This document shows positions 63,934-64,000 of a DNA stretch of 64,000 nt, piece by piece. Numbering within the stretch: the stretch's first letter is position 1; each line of letters opens with the position of its first letter. The translations under genes and the position numbers were made by a program. The stretch lies in contig NC_088787.1 in assembly GCF_949628265.1 (NCBI RefSeq), positions 8,546,501-8,610,500 on the forward strand. The letters run 5' to 3'. The stretch is from Cloeon dipterum (taxonomy: Eukaryota; Arthropoda; Insecta; Ephemeroptera; Baetidae). The notes beneath the pieces are model-generated. The model saw only the letters and a program-made list of their open reading frames with translations, had not been told where the DNA came from and made no database searches.

Positions 63934-64000
63934 CAGGGTTGCAAAAAAATAATAATTCTTTTCTCAGGTAAAAAGCGTTTTTCTTATTTTTTTTATTTTA
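63934..64000. mobile_element. CAGGGTTGCA foldback element, truncated by window end
   Basis: Begins CAGGGTTGCAAAAAAATAAT and continues to GGTAAAAAGCGTTTTTCTTATT, matching the terminus and first arm of 49780-50326. It runs off the right edge. Confidence 0.55.

Overview
This is a eukaryotic nuclear window, almost certainly from an arthropod and most likely an insect. Every gene is split by GT-AG introns with spliceosomal consensus. The gene set (a Toll-like receptor, tricornered, nervous wreck, RYBP, Cdc42) is animal, and the AT-rich introns carry short inverted-repeat elements of the kind common in insect genomes. No species can be named from the sequence. Coding exons are clearly more GC-rich than the AT-rich introns and spacers. 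I found no tRNA, rRNA or CRISPR array.

Layout from left to right. A Toll-like receptor runs in from the left edge (+, 2-1453). The C-terminal half of the axonemal dynein factor DNAI7/CASC1 follows (+, 1711-3032). RYBP (-, 5252-7631) is divergent from the NDR kinase tricornered (+, 9062-14675, with a long 3' UTR). The F-BAR/SH3 protein nervous wreck has 21 coding exons (+, 18716-29231, with a long 3' UTR). A divergent Ser/Thr pseudokinase is on the minus strand (32231-33960). About 7.5 kb without a convincing coding gene leads to a LONRF-type RING/TPR/LON protein (+, 41469-46022). Cdc42 (+, 47901-50526) lies tail to tail with a Cdc42-like paralog (-, 52236-55314). Two tandem F-box/LRR-like genes (-, 55942-57947 and 60690-62688) close the window. 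For each multi-exon gene the exons given join into one uninterrupted reading frame, and most products match the usual family length (Cdc42 191 aa, Trc 464 aa, RYBP 164 aa).

Functionally this is ordinary gene-dense chromosome, not a co-regulated cluster. Several genes do meet at actin and synapse control: Cdc42 signals to actin, nervous wreck links membrane curvature to WASp-driven actin assembly, and tricornered shapes neurites and hairs.

The less ordinary content is as follows. The Rho GTPase beside Cdc42 has the same exon lengths but a natural Gln-to-Glu change at the catalytic switch II position, plus a Ser/Thr-rich N-terminal extension. The pseudokinase has lost the HRD aspartate and the DFG glycine. 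There is a recent roughly 2.6 kb tandem duplication of an F-box/LRR-like gene. At least six kinds of short inverted-repeat element are present, one of them a nearly perfect 303 bp hairpin with 8 bp target-site duplications. DNAI7 lacks its 5' half in this window, directly behind the Toll-like receptor.
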